64,000 nt of DNA from NCBI GenBank assembly GCA_002002485.1, contig MQVI01000006.1:1-64000 (forward strand), written 5' to 3'. Position 1 is the first letter of the stretch, and every line of letters starts with the position of its first letter. Made by a program: the position numbers and the translations under genes. This stretch comes from Pasteurellaceae bacterium 15-036681. GTDB lineage: Bacteria > Pseudomonadota > Gammaproteobacteria > Enterobacterales > Pasteurellaceae. The notes below the pieces were generated by a model. That model was not told the origin of the DNA. It was given only the letters and a program-made list of their open reading frames with translations, and did not search any database. This document shows, piece by piece, positions 15,933-27,707 of this stretch.

Positions 15933-16700
15933 CTACTGAACTTCCCAACTAAGATTAGACACCAAGCGACACTTATCACATTTAAAGTGAAAAATGCCAA
16001 ATAAAGCTTCTCCTAGTTTCCACTCCCCCTGACAACTCGGACATTTTCTGCTCTGCTCTAATACTTCATTTTTACCTAAACGATACAAATAATAGTAAGT
16101 TGGAATTCCTGTTTTCTGCTCAATCTCTTGAGATAATTCCCTACCCCATTGGCTAAGCTCACTATTCACTTCTGAAATCTGTGCTAATGCTTGCTGTTCC
16201 AATACCCCACCATTCATTTGCAACTGATCACAAGATTGCCAGTTTTCTTGCCATTTAATCACTTGCTCAGTTAATTCAGGTTGATCTCCCAATTTATACA
16301 ATGGAATTGGGCAAAAATCTGCACCATTATAAATTGGTGAACAGGTATCTAAATGTGTTGTATATAAAATTTGAAATAGTGGAATAGAACTAGAGGTTTC
16401 TTCCGCATTATAATCACGCCCCACCAATTCAAAATATTCAAATTCAATTCCAACTTCTTGAGCCTGCGCTAAAGCCTCATTCACCCATTCATTATTGAAT
16501 TTAGGTAACAAACTCTCCTGCTCTGGCGTGGAAACTCTTACCTGAAATTCCGAATGTGTGTCTAATTGATGATGAGTCACGCCGATCTCTCGCCCAATAA
16601 TCTGGCCGTTAACACGCCATTGATTAATAACTTGACTGATAAGTGTGACAGGATCTTGTTCAAAGTTTTGATAACTAAAATGAGCTATTGCTTGATACAT
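15933..16700 (-). CDS. Zn-ribbon-containing protein (DUF2310)
   Basis: A 255-residue protein. Most of it is a conserved domain of unknown function opening with MYQAIAHFSYQNFEQDP. The C-terminus is a zinc ribbon with CPSC (about 223) and CDKC (about 243), after the conserved QKTGIPTYYYLYR. DUF2310 proteins are widespread in Gammaproteobacteria and not characterised; a nucleic-acid or protein contact through the ribbon is only a guess. It follows fieF by 72 bp with a palindrome between them, so cotranscription may be limited. Confidence 0.75.
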   Translation of the reverse strand: MYQAIAHFSYQNFEQDPVTLISQVINQWRVNGQIIGREIGVTHHQLDTHSEFQVRVSTPEQESLLPKFNNEWVNEALAQAQEVGIEFEYFELVGRDYNAEETSSSIPLFQILYTTHLDTCSPIYNGADFCPIPLYKLGDQPELTEQVIKWQENWQSCDQLQMNGGVLEQQALAQISEVNSELSQWGRELSQEIEQKTGIPTYYYLYRLGKNEVLEQSRKCPSCQGEWKLGEALFGIFHFKCDKCRLVSNLSWEVQ

Positions 16701-16727
16701 AATGATTTCTTCATATTGATTATTTTA

Positions 16728-16745
16728 GTGGGTAAGGATACCCAC
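16728..16745. repeat. Intergenic palindrome (GGGCA family)
   Basis: GTGGGTA-agga-TACCCAC lies between fieF and the DUF2310 gene. It resembles the GATGGGCAAGGATGCCCATC family seen at 8637, 19096, 57061 and 59458. Confidence 0.7.
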
Positions 16746-16772
16746 CAAAAATAGGTTAAGAGGAGATTTAAT

Positions 16773-17669
16773 TTAGAAACTAGCTAATCGTTCTTGTTTT
16801 ACAATGCTAGTTGGCTCTTGATGGATAATCACTTCCGACATTGGAAAAGCTTCAAGTAATTTCTTTTCAAGGCTATCTGTAATATCATGAGCGACCACAA
16901 GAGGTAGATGATCATCCAATTCTAAATGTAATTGGATAAAGCGCACAGCACCAGAGCGACGAGTTTTCACATCATGAATGCTAATCACATTAGGGTGTTC
17001 TAGCGCAATTAACCAAACTTTATCAATTTCTTCTTGGGGAAGCGCTTTATCTAGTAATAGTTGTACTGCATCCCAATGCATTTTAATCGCATTTGCTAAA
17101 ATATAGAGAGCAATACCAATCGCAAAAATCGCATCGGCATAAATAAAACCATACATATTTAAGCCCATCGCGATCAAAATGGCTGCATTCATATAGAGAT
17201 CCGTTTGATAATGTAACGAATCCGCTTTAATTGCAGGACTATCCGTTAATTTCACTACTCTACGCTGATAAAGCACTAAAATAGCTGTCATCACCATTGA
17301 AAAAATACCAATACCAATCCCTAATTCGCTTTCAACCACAAATTGAGGATCCGTTAAGCGTTGAATGCCTTGTAGTAACAGAAATGCTGCTGAGCCAGTA
17401 ATAAATGCACTTTGAGCAAGTGCAGCAAGAGATTCTGCCTTACCATGACCAAATGTATGATTGTCATCAGCTGGTTGTAATGCAAAACGCAACACCAACA
17501 TGTTTGTTAAAGAAGCTAATAAATCCACTACAGAATCTGTCATTGCAGCCAAGATCGCCATAGATCCTGTCTGCCACCATGCAAAAACTTTAACAATAAT
17601 CAACGTCACAGCGACTACAATCGCAAAGTTTGCGGCACGCTTTACATATTTAGCATATTGCTGTTCCAT
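16773..17669 (-). CDS. fieF: Cation diffusion facilitator, FieF/YiiP type
   Basis: A 298-residue CDF transporter with six membrane helices and a cytoplasmic C-terminal metal-sensing domain. Asp45 and Asp49 in AAMTDSVVDLLASLTN and the HYQTD motif of helix 5 form the DDHD transport site typical of FieF/YiiP. FGHGKAESLAALAQ is the conserved loop. It exports Zn(II) or Fe(II) in exchange for protons. The ATG at 17669 has an AAGGG site 6 nt upstream and lies 1 bp after the preceding stop. An 18-bp longer reading is less likely. It belongs to the yaaA-lipoprotein-fieF operon. Confidence 0.9.
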   Translation of the reverse strand: MEQQYAKYVKRAANFAIVVAVTLIIVKVFAWWQTGSMAILAAMTDSVVDLLASLTNMLVLRFALQPADDNHTFGHGKAESLAALAQSAFITGSAAFLLLQGIQRLTDPQFVVESELGIGIGIFSMVMTAILVLYQRRVVKLTDSPAIKADSLHYQTDLYMNAAILIAMGLNMYGFIYADAIFAIGIALYILANAIKMHWDAVQLLLDKALPQEEIDKVWLIALEHPNVISIHDVKTRRSGAVRFIQLHLELDDHLPLVVAHDITDSLEKKLLEAFPMSEVIIHQEPTSIVKQERLASF

Positions 17670-17670
17670 G

Positions 17671-18231
17671 TTATCCCTTACATTCAATTAACCATGGTAA
17701 TTTCGCAAATTCTAGCGCCAGTTCTGAAAGCGTCTTTTGGTAAGCGGTTAGATTTTGCAAATTTTTTGCAGCAACAGACCGCTTGTCTGAGAATTGAATC
17801 TGACCATAACCACACTGAGAATCACGACCACGAGAAACCTCTAACATTACATCATTGAAACGCTCCGTTGGTGGATAAATCACTTGGCTTTGTAATTCAT
17901 TTTGTGCGATAGCCACTTTAGCCTCTGTATTCAACTGCTTCGCAAAAGCTTGCTCACGCAACTGAGCGCGTTGCTGTAATGTTTTTGCCTGGCCATTTTT
18001 ATCGAGAAAAAATAGAATACCCTGTTGCCAATCCTCTGGATTTTTTGAGCCATTTTCTGGTAAATATAACATTTGTTGCATTTCATCTATCTGATTAGAT
18101 GTGACTTTAGTAAATGTTTTATCTTTAAAATGAACTTGATCAGGTAATGCAAATTGAGATTGATGTAATACACAACTAGTCAATGCAAAACTTATTAGGC
18201 TAACTCGAACAATATTACGATACATTGTCAC
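17671..18231 (-). CDS. Conserved hypothetical lipoprotein
   Basis: A 186-residue protein with a lipoprotein signal ([11 protein letters not shown], Cys about 20) and a soluble remainder without a domain I recognise. [15 protein letters not shown] near the C-terminus is its most distinctive stretch. The start is a GTG that overlaps the yaaA stop (GTGA) with an AGGAG site 7 nt away, which implies translational coupling; an ATG two codons later is the alternative. Two uptake-type words in opposite orientation (17741-17786) fall inside the coding sequence. Function unknown. Confidence 0.6.
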   Translation of the reverse strand: MTMYRNIVRVSLISFALTSCVLHQSQFALPDQVHFKDKTFTKVTSNQIDEMQQMLYLPENGSKNPEDWQQGILFFLDKNGQAKTLQQRAQLREQAFAKQLNTEAKVAIAQNELQSQVIYPPTERFNDVMLEVSRGRDSQCGYGQIQFSDKRSVAAKNLQNLTAYQKTLSELALEFAKLPWLIECKG

Positions 18232-19004
18232 GCATTCTCCTCTCGTTTAAATACAAATTCTGTCGCTGTTGAGCTCTCTTCATCAAACCAATAGCCACCA
18301 TAATTGAATGCTTTTAACTGCTCTACTGATGTTGGCTGTGTTTCTAGTATAAAGCGCACCATCATTCCACGTGCTTTTTTCGCATAGAAGCTGATCACTT
18401 TGAATTTTCCATTTTTCTCATCAAGGAAAACAGGTTTGATAATCTGCGCTTGTAGCTTACTTGGTTTTACTGCACCAAAGTATTCATCAGACGCAAGATT
18501 CACTAGAATATTATCTTCTTGTTCATCAATTGCTTGCTGTAAATGTTGAGTAATAACATCACCCCAAAAATGATAAAGATCTTTCCCTTTAGAATTTGTC
18601 AATTTTGTGCCCATTTCTAAGCGGTAAGGTTGCATTAAATCTAAAGGTTTGAGTAAGCCATATAAGCCCGATAACATTCGTAAGTGAGTTTGAGAATATT
18701 CCACTTGTTCAGTAGTTAAAGTTTCTGCATCTAGACCAGTATATACATCACCTTTAAAAGCAAAAAGCGCAGCTTTGGCATTATTCTCATTATGTTCTTT
18801 TGTCCATTCAGCAAAACGAGCTACATTTAAACTTGCTAATTTATCGCTAATCGACATTAATGACCCAACTTCTGCCGGTGTCAGCTGTTTACAAATATCA
18901 ATTAATTGCTGGCTGTAAGCGGTGAAATTTGGCTGAGAAAATGCAAAACCCTCAATTTTTTTATCAAAATCAAGGGTTTTTGCAGGAGAAATAATAGCAA
19001 GCAT
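18228..19004 (-). CDS. yaaA: Peroxide stress protein YaaA (DUF328)
   Basis: A 258-residue protein matching YaaA over its length: [14 protein letters not shown] at the start, [21 protein letters not shown] in the middle, then [14 protein letters not shown]. In E. coli YaaA lowers free iron and protects DNA and proteins during hydrogen peroxide stress, and it has a DNA-binding helix-hairpin-helix-like fold. It is the first gene of an operon ending in the FieF iron/zinc exporter, which fits a metal and oxidative stress theme. Confidence 0.9.
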   Translation of the reverse strand: MLAIISPAKTLDFDKKIEGFAFSQPNFTAYSQQLIDICKQLTPAEVGSLMSISDKLASLNVARFAEWTKEHNENNAKAALFAFKGDVYTGLDAETLTTEQVEYSQTHLRMLSGLYGLLKPLDLMQPYRLEMGTKLTNSKGKDLYHFWGDVITQHLQQAIDEQEDNILVNLASDEYFGAVKPSKLQAQIIKPVFLDEKNGKFKVISFYAKKARGMMVRFILETQPTSVEQLKAFNYGGYWFDEESSTATEFVFKREENA

Positions 19005-19095
19005 AGTTATTCCTTATTATTCAAAAATTTTAAGGGGGAATTATACTATATTGGAAGACATAAAACGCATGTTTTATTATTTTTAGATCCTGTAA

Positions 19096-19158
19096 GATGG
19101 GCGTCCTTGCCCATCGGTAAAATCAAAAGGTTGTATAGGGGGCAAAAATGCCCATCCT
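19096..19158. repeat. Intergenic palindromes (GGGCA family), two adjacent copies
   Basis: GATGGGCGTCCTTGCCCATC at 19096-19115 is followed by a partial second copy ending in ATGCCCATCCTG near 19158. Both lie between yaaA and the slt stop codon, and they may help end slt transcription. Confidence 0.7.
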
Positions 19159-19159
19159 G

Positions 19160-21283
19160 TTAATAAATTCTCTGCTCTTCTGGATAGAACATTACTTTCT
19201 CGCCTTTCCCATACAACTGCTGATAGTAATAATCGTAGGCAATCACATTCTGCACGTAGCCACGAGTTTCTAAAAATGGGATTGAGGCAATAAATTCATC
19301 CATTTCTAAACGTCCATTTGCTCTTGTTAACCAGCGGTCTGCTCTGCTTGAACCTGCATTATAGGCACTTGCAATCAAAATACGATTATTCGGATAACGT
19401 TGATTGAGTTCCATCAAATGCGTTGTACCAAGCATAATATTGCGAAAAGGCTCAACTAAATCCTGTTCATTGCGATAAGGCAAGTTATTATCTTCTGCCG
19501 TTTTACTTGCTGTGCTGTTTAACATCTGCATTAAGCCCATCGCATCTGCGTGTGAGCGAGCTTGGAAGTTCCACGCACTTTCCTGACGAGCAATTGCCAT
19601 TGCAAAACTCTTTGTTATAGGTTTATTTGCTAAATTTATGTCAAACCATTCTGAGTAAGCATTTGGTACTCGCAGATTCAAATAATCCCACGCTTTAGCT
19701 TGAATTGTTGCTTCTACGCCTAAATCAAACCAACTTTGGTTTAAAGCATATTCGCTAAGGGCTAAACTCTCCTCAAAACTACTCCCTTGCAGCATTTCAA
19801 TCCAAGTTGCCTTAGCTGGTCCAAAACGTTTTAATTCACGTAGTTCCGCAATTCTTGCTAAATTTTTCTGGAATTTCTGCTTTTGTTCTTCTGTAAGTGA
19901 TTTCACCTCAGGGATAGTTAATTGATATGTTTTTTTGAGTAAATTAGCAGCAAGCATTGGGTAGAAACCTCGCTCTTTAACCAAATCAGACAGCAATTTA
20001 TCTCGTTGCTGTATATCAATTTTCGCTAGCCAGTAACGCCATTCCTGCTTTGCCTTTCCCTCATCGCTTAGAATATTCAGCCATTCACGTAAATCCGCTT
20101 TCTGCCAAATCGCCATTCTTAAACGACGTTCAGTAAGATTATCCACTTTCAGCTCTTTTAACTGCTCATCTCTCCATAATTGGACAACAGGATCTTGATT
20201 ATCAAACTGACGACTTATAAAACTTATTTTCCATTCTCTCAGTTCTTTAGGCGTTAATTTGAGCTTAGTTGCCCACTCCTCATAAATAGAGAAGCTAGGA
20301 TTTGGCATCTGCTCAGATAACGATCTTACAAACCTAGGGAAGGTTGTAATAATTAAAGATCTACTCCATTTATCACCTTCTACAAGGGGTGACTTTTCAA
20401 TAAAGTTTTGCAAATTATTGGGTTCATTTAATAAAATTTGAACCCCTTTAAGCCACTCACCAAGTGCAATATCTGAATTATTCGCAATTAAGTTCTCAAT
20501 CTCTTTTTTCGCATTTTTGCCGAATAAAGTCACCACTTTATCTTTCACTTTTTCAGTGCCTTTAAAACCTTGGTCTTTCCAATAGGCTTCAATCGATGCA
20601 CATTCCGCTGGAAGAACATCTGTATTCACCCAGAATTGGTCAAACTGATTGAGTAACGTACTCATTTCCGCGGAAATTGATACTTTTGCTGTACCTGCTT
20701 GCTCTGCTTCAGGATTTGGTTGAATTTTTTCTGCAAGCAATTGATACTGTGCAGCAAAAAGGCGACACTGATTTTCTGCCGCTGTTGGTGGATTCGCTTT
20801 CGAATATTCAATCAATTCTGCAAATTTCTGTTGCTGAAACAGCATTTCATAAGGCAATTGCGTGACATTGTTGCGCTTTGCCAGGGATGGCGATTGTACC
20901 GCAAATGTAGTTAAATCTTCTACTAATGCTTGCTTAGCGTGAATTCTTGTTCTCAAAATCGCCCATGCAGCTTCCTCTTTCAGTGGATAATCTGTTAAAG
21001 TCGCATATAGCTTATCAGCAATCTCTAATACTGCTGGCGATACTCGCCCATCACGACGAGCTGCTTGCATTAATGATTCAAGCTGCAGAAAGTTTTCTCG
21101 CTGAGTCAGTAAATTTTTCTGAGCCGTTGATTGCTCAATCAACCACTCTTGTTTTAATTTTTCAATCTCTTCCGAATTCCAAGTTTGTTGAACTTGAGTT
21201 GATGGCGCTACTGTTGCTTCAGTTGCAAAAGCAAAAGTTGCCGAACTAGCAACAAACAGCGCAACTAGGCTTTTTTTCCACAT
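19160..21283 (-). CDS. slt: Soluble lytic murein transglycosylase
   Basis: A 707-residue periplasmic enzyme, somewhat longer than E. coli Slt70. A signal peptide (SLVALFVASSATFAFA) is followed by a long alpha-helical superhelical U/L domain. The C-terminal SLT catalytic domain has the catalytic Glu in AIARQESAWN, then SHADAMGLMQMLNSTA, and ILIASAYNAGSSRADRW. It cleaves the MurNAc-GlcNAc bond of peptidoglycan, forming 1,6-anhydro ends during growth and recycling. It stands alone behind a strong terminator. Confidence 0.9.
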   Translation of the reverse strand: MWKKSLVALFVASSATFAFATEATVAPSTQVQQTWNSEEIEKLKQEWLIEQSTAQKNLLTQRENFLQLESLMQAARRDGRVSPAVLEIADKLYATLTDYPLKEEAAWAILRTRIHAKQALVEDLTTFAVQSPSLAKRNNVTQLPYEMLFQQQKFAELIEYSKANPPTAAENQCRLFAAQYQLLAEKIQPNPEAEQAGTAKVSISAEMSTLLNQFDQFWVNTDVLPAECASIEAYWKDQGFKGTEKVKDKVVTLFGKNAKKEIENLIANNSDIALGEWLKGVQILLNEPNNLQNFIEKSPLVEGDKWSRSLIITTFPRFVRSLSEQMPNPSFSIYEEWATKLKLTPKELREWKISFISRQFDNQDPVVQLWRDEQLKELKVDNLTERRLRMAIWQKADLREWLNILSDEGKAKQEWRYWLAKIDIQQRDKLLSDLVKERGFYPMLAANLLKKTYQLTIPEVKSLTEEQKQKFQKNLARIAELRELKRFGPAKATWIEMLQGSSFEESLALSEYALNQSWFDLGVEATIQAKAWDYLNLRVPNAYSEWFDINLANKPITKSFAMAIARQESAWNFQARSHADAMGLMQMLNSTASKTAEDNNLPYRNEQDLVEPFRNIMLGTTHLMELNQRYPNNRILIASAYNAGSSRADRWLTRANGRLEMDEFIASIPFLETRGYVQNVIAYDYYYQQLYGKGEKVMFYPEEQRIY

Positions 21284-21327
21284 TGATATAATCCTATTTT
21301 AATAACTATCCCTTTTAGAATGCAAAA

Positions 21328-21354
21328 ACCGCTTGAAGTTGCCTACAAGCGGTC
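21328..21354 (-). terminator. hpt terminator built from two inverted uptake words
   Basis: The stem ACCGCTTG / CAAGCGGT (21328-21335 with 21346-21353) is formed by facing copies of the uptake core. On the minus strand it is followed by a five-T run. This use of paired uptake words as terminators is well known in Pasteurellaceae. Confidence 0.8.
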
Positions 21355-21385
21355 TGTATTTTAACATTTTTGCAAACTTGCTGTT

Positions 21386-21925
21386 TTATTCATCAATTAC
21401 AACTTTTGCAATATAATCTAGATTACGATAGTGTTGAGCATAATCAATACCATAGCCAACCACAAACTCATCTGGAATAACAAAACCTACCCATTCAACT
21501 GGAACATTAACTTCACGACGAGAAGGTTTATCTAATAGCGTACAAATTGCAATAGAACTTGGCTCACGCAATTGTAAAATGTCCTTCACTTTACTCAAAG
21601 TAAAGCCAGTATCAATAATATCTTCTACGATTAAGACATTCTTTCCATTAATATCACCATCTAAATCTTTAAGGATTTTAACATCACGATTCGATGTAGT
21701 GCTAGAGCCATAACTAGATGCAGTGATAAAATCTACTTCAACAGAAGCATCCAACTGACGAACTAAGTCCGCCATAAAGATAAATGAACCTCTCAGTAAG
21801 CCAATTACAACAAGTTCTTTGTTTTCAAGACTCGCATAATGCGCATTTATTTCCTTCGCAAGCTCTGCCATTCGTTGTTTCACTTGTTCAGTTGAAAACA
21901 TAGTTTCAATATGGTGCTTTTTCAT
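21386..21925 (-). CDS. hpt: Hypoxanthine phosphoribosyltransferase
   Basis: A 179-residue type I phosphoribosyltransferase. The PRPP-binding loop is [14 protein letters not shown], with two acidic residues before [19 protein letters not shown] is the pyrophosphate loop, and [18 protein letters not shown] is the purine-binding hood, as in bacterial Hpt. It salvages hypoxanthine (and guanine less well) to IMP/GMP in the cytoplasm. It is monocistronic: a paired-uptake-word terminator follows and a 10-bp inverted repeat (21967-21996) precedes it. Confidence 0.93.
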   Translation of the reverse strand: MKKHHIETMFSTEQVKQRMAELAKEINAHYASLENKELVVIGLLRGSFIFMADLVRQLDASVEVDFITASSYGSSTTSNRDVKILKDLDGDINGKNVLIVEDIIDTGFTLSKVKDILQLREPSSIAICTLLDKPSRREVNVPVEWVGFVIPDEFVVGYGIDYAQHYRNLDYIAKVVIDE

Positions 21926-21966
21926 TAGTTGTTCCTGTTAAATAAATCAATTGTACCCTCTATTAT

Positions 21967-21996
21967 AACAGTTAATAGACCAAAATATTAACTGTT
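21967..21996. other. 10-bp inverted repeat upstream of hpt
   Basis: AACAGTTAAT / ATTAACTGTT with a 10-nt loop lies between the TusA-like gene and hpt. It could be a weak terminator of the upstream operon or an operator for hpt. The sequence does not decide. Confidence 0.4.
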
Positions 21997-22024
21997 TTGT
22001 ATTCGAGGTTACCAGATAATATTA

Positions 22025-22243
22025 CTATTTTTGAAGCAAAATCCGATACCCATCAGCAACATTAGCTTGCAAATTCAAATGTAAGGATTGCTCTTCACAC
22101 ATTAACTCAAAATCCCTCAAACTCACACTGTGATTAGTCAAAATTTCAAGTTGATCACCAGCAACCAAATCCTTCACCGCTTTTTTAGTCATTAATAACG
22201 GCAAAGGACAGAGATATTGGCGAAGATCAAGCTGATAATGCAT
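22025..22243 (-). CDS. TusA/YeeD-family sulfurtransferase-like protein
   Basis: A 72-residue protein with the TusA (SirA) fold. YLCPLPLL carries the conserved CPxP motif with the persulfide-forming Cys, and the two-layer sandwich ends in ILLQK. TusA homologues relay sulfur for tRNA thiolation or molybdenum cofactor, while other members support selenium or sulfur uptake. The specific partner is unknown here. It starts 3 bp after the hemerythrin-like gene and shares its operon with tgt, which suggests a link to tRNA modification or sulfur handling, but that is inference. Confidence 0.75.
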   Translation of the reverse strand: MHYQLDLRQYLCPLPLLMTKKAVKDLVAGDQLEILTNHSVSLRDFELMCEEQSLHLNLQANVADGYRILLQK

Positions 22244-22246
22244 GGC

Positions 22247-23909
<1,663 letters not shown>

Positions 23910-23958
23910 TTAGATTCTCGAAAAACAGTTCAAGTGATAAAAATCCGCATTGTTGCAT

Positions 23959-23985
23959 GTAGGGGCAGATAATATCTGCCCCTAC
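23959..23985. repeat. Intergenic palindrome (GTAGGGGC family)
   Basis: GTAGGGGCAGAT-aat-ATCTGCCCCTAC is a perfect 12-bp inverted repeat in the divergent gap between tgt and the sugar exporter. A relative lies at 34019-34044. Confidence 0.75.
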
Positions 23986-23995
23986 AAAAAACCCA

Positions 23996-24005
23996 ACAAG
24001 CGGTC
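23996..24005 (+). repeat. DNA-uptake word (ACAAGCGGTC type), representative copy
   Basis: The decamer ACAAGCGGTC is the uptake core of the A. pleuropneumoniae/Mannheimia branch. Other copies of the 9-10-base core read at 2217, 9250, 17777 (inverted), 21345, 26026 (inverted, in parC), 38614 (inverted), 52689 (inverted, in res), 54748 and 60850 (inverted, in apaH). Several are followed by the AT-rich tail typical of the full signal. Confidence 0.8.
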
Positions 24006-24073
24006 GGTTATTCTAACTTATTTGCAAATATAAGTATAATTTTAGATATAACTTATCCTTCTTTTTCGGCATA

Positions 24074-25318
24074 ATGTACACTCTTTTTCGTAACTATCTT
24101 GCCGCTATGCAACCAATTCCCTCATTTGAACCTTCTTTTAACCGTCGATTGCTAACTTCGGCCTCTGCTGCTTTTTTAATTGTGATTTTTATGACTGGGC
24201 TTGCAGGTGCATTACGCATTCCAGCCCTAACAGTTTTTCTGCACAATGAAGTCACTTCTGACCCAATGATGGTCGGGCTGTTTTATTCAATCAACTCCTT
24301 GGTTTCCATGATATTAAGCCAAATTGTGGCACATTTTTCAGATCGATACCCTAATCGCAAATTGATCATTAGTCTAAGTTGCTTAATGCAAGTTTTCGGC
24401 TGTTTGTTATTTGCTTTTAATCGTGATTACTATGTATTGTTAATTTTAGGCACTTTGATCATGGGGTTGGGTTCATCCGTCACGTCGCAACTTTTTGCCC
24501 TTTCTCGAGAATATAGCAAGGCTCAAAATCGCGATACGCCAATGTTTAACTCCGTGCTACGTGCGCAGTTATCATTAGCTTGGATTGTGGGACCACCGCT
24601 CGCTTATTTCCTATCAGATCAGCTTGGCTTTACATTTATGTATAGCGCAGCTGCAACGATCTTTGCAGTGTCGATCATTATTGTGCTTTTGATGTTGCCA
24701 CAAGTGGTCAGTTCTGACACAAAATTTGCAAATTCTCTTGAAGATGAGCAAATTCGTGAAGAAGGAATAACCAGTAATCGTAATTCGGTGATTTTACTCA
24801 GCCTTGCTTGCCTGTTAGTTTGGACCTGTAATTCAATGATGTTTATCAATATGCCGATCTATCTGAGTGAAACATTAGGCTTATCTAACCGCTTGGCAGG
24901 GTTAATGATGGGCACAGCAGCAGCCATTGAGATTCCAGTGATGCTGATCGCAGGTTATTTCACTCGCTTTATCAGTAAAAAAACTATGATGTTGATCGGC
25001 ATTATTGCAGGTATTTGCTACTATTTTGGCTTAGCCCTCGCCACCACCGAGTGGCAACTTATCGCAATTCAGCTATTTAACGGCTTATTTATCGGGATCT
25101 TAGCCTCAATTGGTATGATCTATTTCCAAGATCTTATGCCTTACAAAATGGGAACCGCAACCACGCTCTTTTCAAATACTGGCTCAGCTAGCTGGATTAT
25201 TGCTGGACAGCTAGCTGGATTGATGGCAAGTCATTTGGGTTACCACAGTACTTGGTATTTAGCGATGGGATTATGTGTGGTTGCCTTTGGCTTTATGTGG
25301 CTTGTGAGAAAAATTTAG
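24074..25318 (+). CDS. MFS sugar efflux transporter (SetA/SetB type)
   Basis: A 414-residue, twelve-helix major facilitator. HFSDRYPNRKLI is the MFS loop 2-3 motif. LMQVFGCLLFAFNRDYYVLL and SLAWIVGPPLAYFLSDQLGF follow the SetA/SetB pattern, and the end PYKMGTATTLFSNTGSASWI is also typical. Set proteins export lactose, glucosides or other sugars and relieve sugar-phosphate stress. An ATG twelve codons in (24107) is an alternative start. The gene is divergent from tgt. Confidence 0.8.
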   Translation: MYTLFRNYLAAMQPIPSFEPSFNRRLLTSASAAFLIVIFMTGLAGALRIPALTVFLHNEVTSDPMMVGLFYSINSLVSMILSQIVAHFSDRYPNRKLIISLSCLMQVFGCLLFAFNRDYYVLLILGTLIMGLGSSVTSQLFALSREYSKAQNRDTPMFNSVLRAQLSLAWIVGPPLAYFLSDQLGFTFMYSAAATIFAVSIIIVLLMLPQVVSSDTKFANSLEDEQIREEGITSNRNSVILLSLACLLVWTCNSMMFINMPIYLSETLGLSNRLAGLMMGTAAAIEIPVMLIAGYFTRFISKKTMMLIGIIAGICYYFGLALATTEWQLIAIQLFNGLFIGILASIGMIYFQDLMPYKMGTATTLFSNTGSASWIIAGQLAGLMASHLGYHSTWYLAMGLCVVAFGFMWLVRKI

Positions 25319-25414
25319 AGAGTCATCAAACACAATTTTATTTATTACTGAATAAATATACTGTATCATAATGCTCGCAATTTTATTAGGATAACTATTT
25401 AAAACTATTACAAT

Positions 25415-27661
25415 ATGACCACTGAAATCAATTACGAAGGCGTTGAACAAATGCCGATTAAGCGTTTCACGGAAGACGCTTATTTAAACTATTCAATGTA
25501 TGTCATTATGGATCGTGCGCTTCCTTTTATTGGAGACGGTCTTAAACCTGTACAACGCCGCATCATCTATGCGATGTCTGAACTTGGCCTAAATGCCACT
25601 GCAAAATATAAAAAATCGGCACGTACTGTCGGTGATGTATTAGGTAAATTCCACCCACATGGTGACTCTGCGTGTTATGAAGCCATGGTATTAATGGCTC
25701 AGCCGTTCTCTTACCGCTACCCATTAGTTGATGGCCAAGGGAACTGGGGGGCACCGGATGATCCAAAATCTTTCGCGGCAATGCGTTATACCGAATCACG
25801 CCTATCAAAAATTTCAGAACTATTATTAGGCGAATTAGGTCAAGGCACCGTTGATTTCCAACCTAACTTTGATGGTACTTTAGAAGAGCCTAAATACTTA
25901 CCAGCTCGCCTACCCCATATTTTATTAAACGGTACAACAGGTATCGCCGTTGGTATGGCTACCGATATTCCGCCACATAATATCAATGAACTGGCTGAAG
26001 CATCGGTAAAACTTTTAGACAATCCGACCGCTTGTTTGGCGGATATTTTAGACGTGGTGCAAGGTCCTGATTATCCCACAGAAGCAGAAATCATCACACC
26101 TAAAGCAGATATTGTCAAAATCTATGAACAAGGCCGTGGTTCGATTAAAGCGCGTGCGGTATGGAAAAAGGAAGATGGCGAAATCGTTATCTCAGCTCTG
26201 CCACATCAGGCTTCACCGTCTAAAATCATTGAGCAAATTGCAAGCCAAATGCGTGCCAAGAAACTGCCAATGGTGGATGATATTCGCGATGAATCGGATC
26301 ACGAAAACCCAATTCGTATCGTGATTGTGCCACGTTCAAATCGTATTGATTTTGACGCATTAATGGATCATCTATTTGCCACGACAGACTTAGAGAAAAG
26401 TTATCGTGTCAATATGAATATGATCGGCTTAGATGGCAAACCTGCGGTTAAAAATCTACTCACTATTTTAACTGAATGGCTTGAATTCCGCCGTTCAACG
26501 GTAACTCGTCGCTTAAACTACCGTTTAGATAAAATTCTAAGCCGTTTGCATATTTTAGAAGGTTTACTCGTTGCTTACCTAAATATTGATGAAGTGATTG
26601 CGATTATCCGTAATGAAGATGATCCAAAAGCAGAATTAATGGCGCGTTTTGCCTTGACTGAAATCCAAGCTGAAGCGATTTTAAACTTACGTTTACGCCA
26701 CTTAGCGAAGTTAGAAGAGCACGAGTTAAAAGCGGAACAAGCAAAATTAGAAGAAGAGAAAGAATACCTGCAAGGTATTTTAGGCTCGCCACGCCGTTTA
26801 AATAACTTAATTAAGAAAGAGATCCAAGCGGACGCCAAAACCTTTGCTAGCCCTCGCCGTTCGCCATTAGTAGAACGTGCGGAAGCGAAAGCGATTTCAG
26901 AAAGTGATTTAAGCCCAACTGAACCTGTGACGGTTATTCTTTCAGAAAAAGGCTGGGTACGCTGTGCTAAAGGTCACGATATTGATGTCCAAAGCCTAAG
27001 CTATAAAGCAGGTGATGGTTATCTTGCTCACGCTTATGGTAAAAGCAATCAACCAGTGGTGTTTATTGATAGCACAGGCCGTAGCTATGCAATAGAGCCA
27101 ACATCATTACCATCGGCACGTTCACAGGGTGAACCAATAACCAGTAAGATTACTCTGCCAGAAGGCGCATCGGTTCAGTATGTGTTAATGGCTGAAAGCA
27201 ATCGCAAGCTACTTATGGCTTCTGACTCAGGTTATGGTTTTATCTGTACCTTTGAAGACTTAGTGTCACGCAATAAGGCTGGTAAAGCGGTGATTTCTCT
27301 GCCTGAAAATGCCAAAGTATTACCACCACAGCTATTAACTGAAGGAGATGATAATCTCTTAGTCGCAATGAGCAGTGTCGGCAAGATGTTAGTCTTCCCT
27401 GTAAGCGAATTACCAAGTTTATCAAAAGGTAAAGGGAATAAGATTATCAATATCTCTGCGCAAGCAGCAAAAGAAGGTAATGAGTTACTGGCTAGATTAC
27501 TCATTATTCGTCCAACAAGCTCATTGGTCTTTGTTTCGGGTAAACGTAAAATCACTTTAAAACCAAGTGATATTGAAAATTATCGCAGCGAACGCGCAAG
27601 AAAAGGTTCAAATCTTGTTCGTGGCTTAAATGTAAATACCGAAGTCGAGATTATTGATTAA
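25415..27661 (+). CDS. parC: DNA topoisomerase IV subunit A
   Basis: A 748-residue type IIA topoisomerase subunit. [16 protein letters not shown] holds the quinolone-determining positions Ser85 and Glu89, both unsubstituted. The DNA-cleaving tyrosine is Tyr125 in [11 protein letters not shown]. The C-terminal part (from about 500) is the beta-pinwheel domain. With ParE it decatenates daughter chromosomes. parE is not in the window, so the subunit genes are not adjacent. An inverted uptake word lies in the coding sequence at 26026-26035. Confidence 0.95.
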   Translation: MTTEINYEGVEQMPIKRFTEDAYLNYSMYVIMDRALPFIGDGLKPVQRRIIYAMSELGLNATAKYKKSARTVGDVLGKFHPHGDSACYEAMVLMAQPFSYRYPLVDGQGNWGAPDDPKSFAAMRYTESRLSKISELLLGELGQGTVDFQPNFDGTLEEPKYLPARLPHILLNGTTGIAVGMATDIPPHNINELAEASVKLLDNPTACLADILDVVQGPDYPTEAEIITPKADIVKIYEQGRGSIKARAVWKKEDGEIVISALPHQASPSKIIEQIASQMRAKKLPMVDDIRDESDHENPIRIVIVPRSNRIDFDALMDHLFATTDLEKSYRVNMNMIGLDGKPAVKNLLTILTEWLEFRRSTVTRRLNYRLDKILSRLHILEGLLVAYLNIDEVIAIIRNEDDPKAELMARFALTEIQAEAILNLRLRHLAKLEEHELKAEQAKLEEEKEYLQGILGSPRRLNNLIKKEIQADAKTFASPRRSPLVERAEAKAISESDLSPTEPVTVILSEKGWVRCAKGHDIDVQSLSYKAGDGYLAHAYGKSNQPVVFIDSTGRSYAIEPTSLPSARSQGEPITSKITLPEGASVQYVLMAESNRKLLMASDSGYGFICTFEDLVSRNKAGKAVISLPENAKVLPPQLLTEGDDNLLVAMSSVGKMLVFPVSELPSLSKGKGNKIINISAQAAKEGNELLARLLIIRPTSSLVFVSGKRKITLKPSDIENYRSERARKGSNLVRGLNVNTEVEIID

Positions 27662-27673
27662 TCATTCCATCAT

Positions 27674-27702
27674 AAAAAAACCGGCCTAATGGTCGGTTTT
27701 TT
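27674..27702. terminator. Bidirectional terminator between parC and argA
   Basis: AAAAAACCGGCC-taat-GGTCGGTTTTTT gives a 12-bp stem with one G-U pair and T-runs on both strands, between convergent genes. Confidence 0.9.
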
Positions 27703-27707
27703 GTTTC

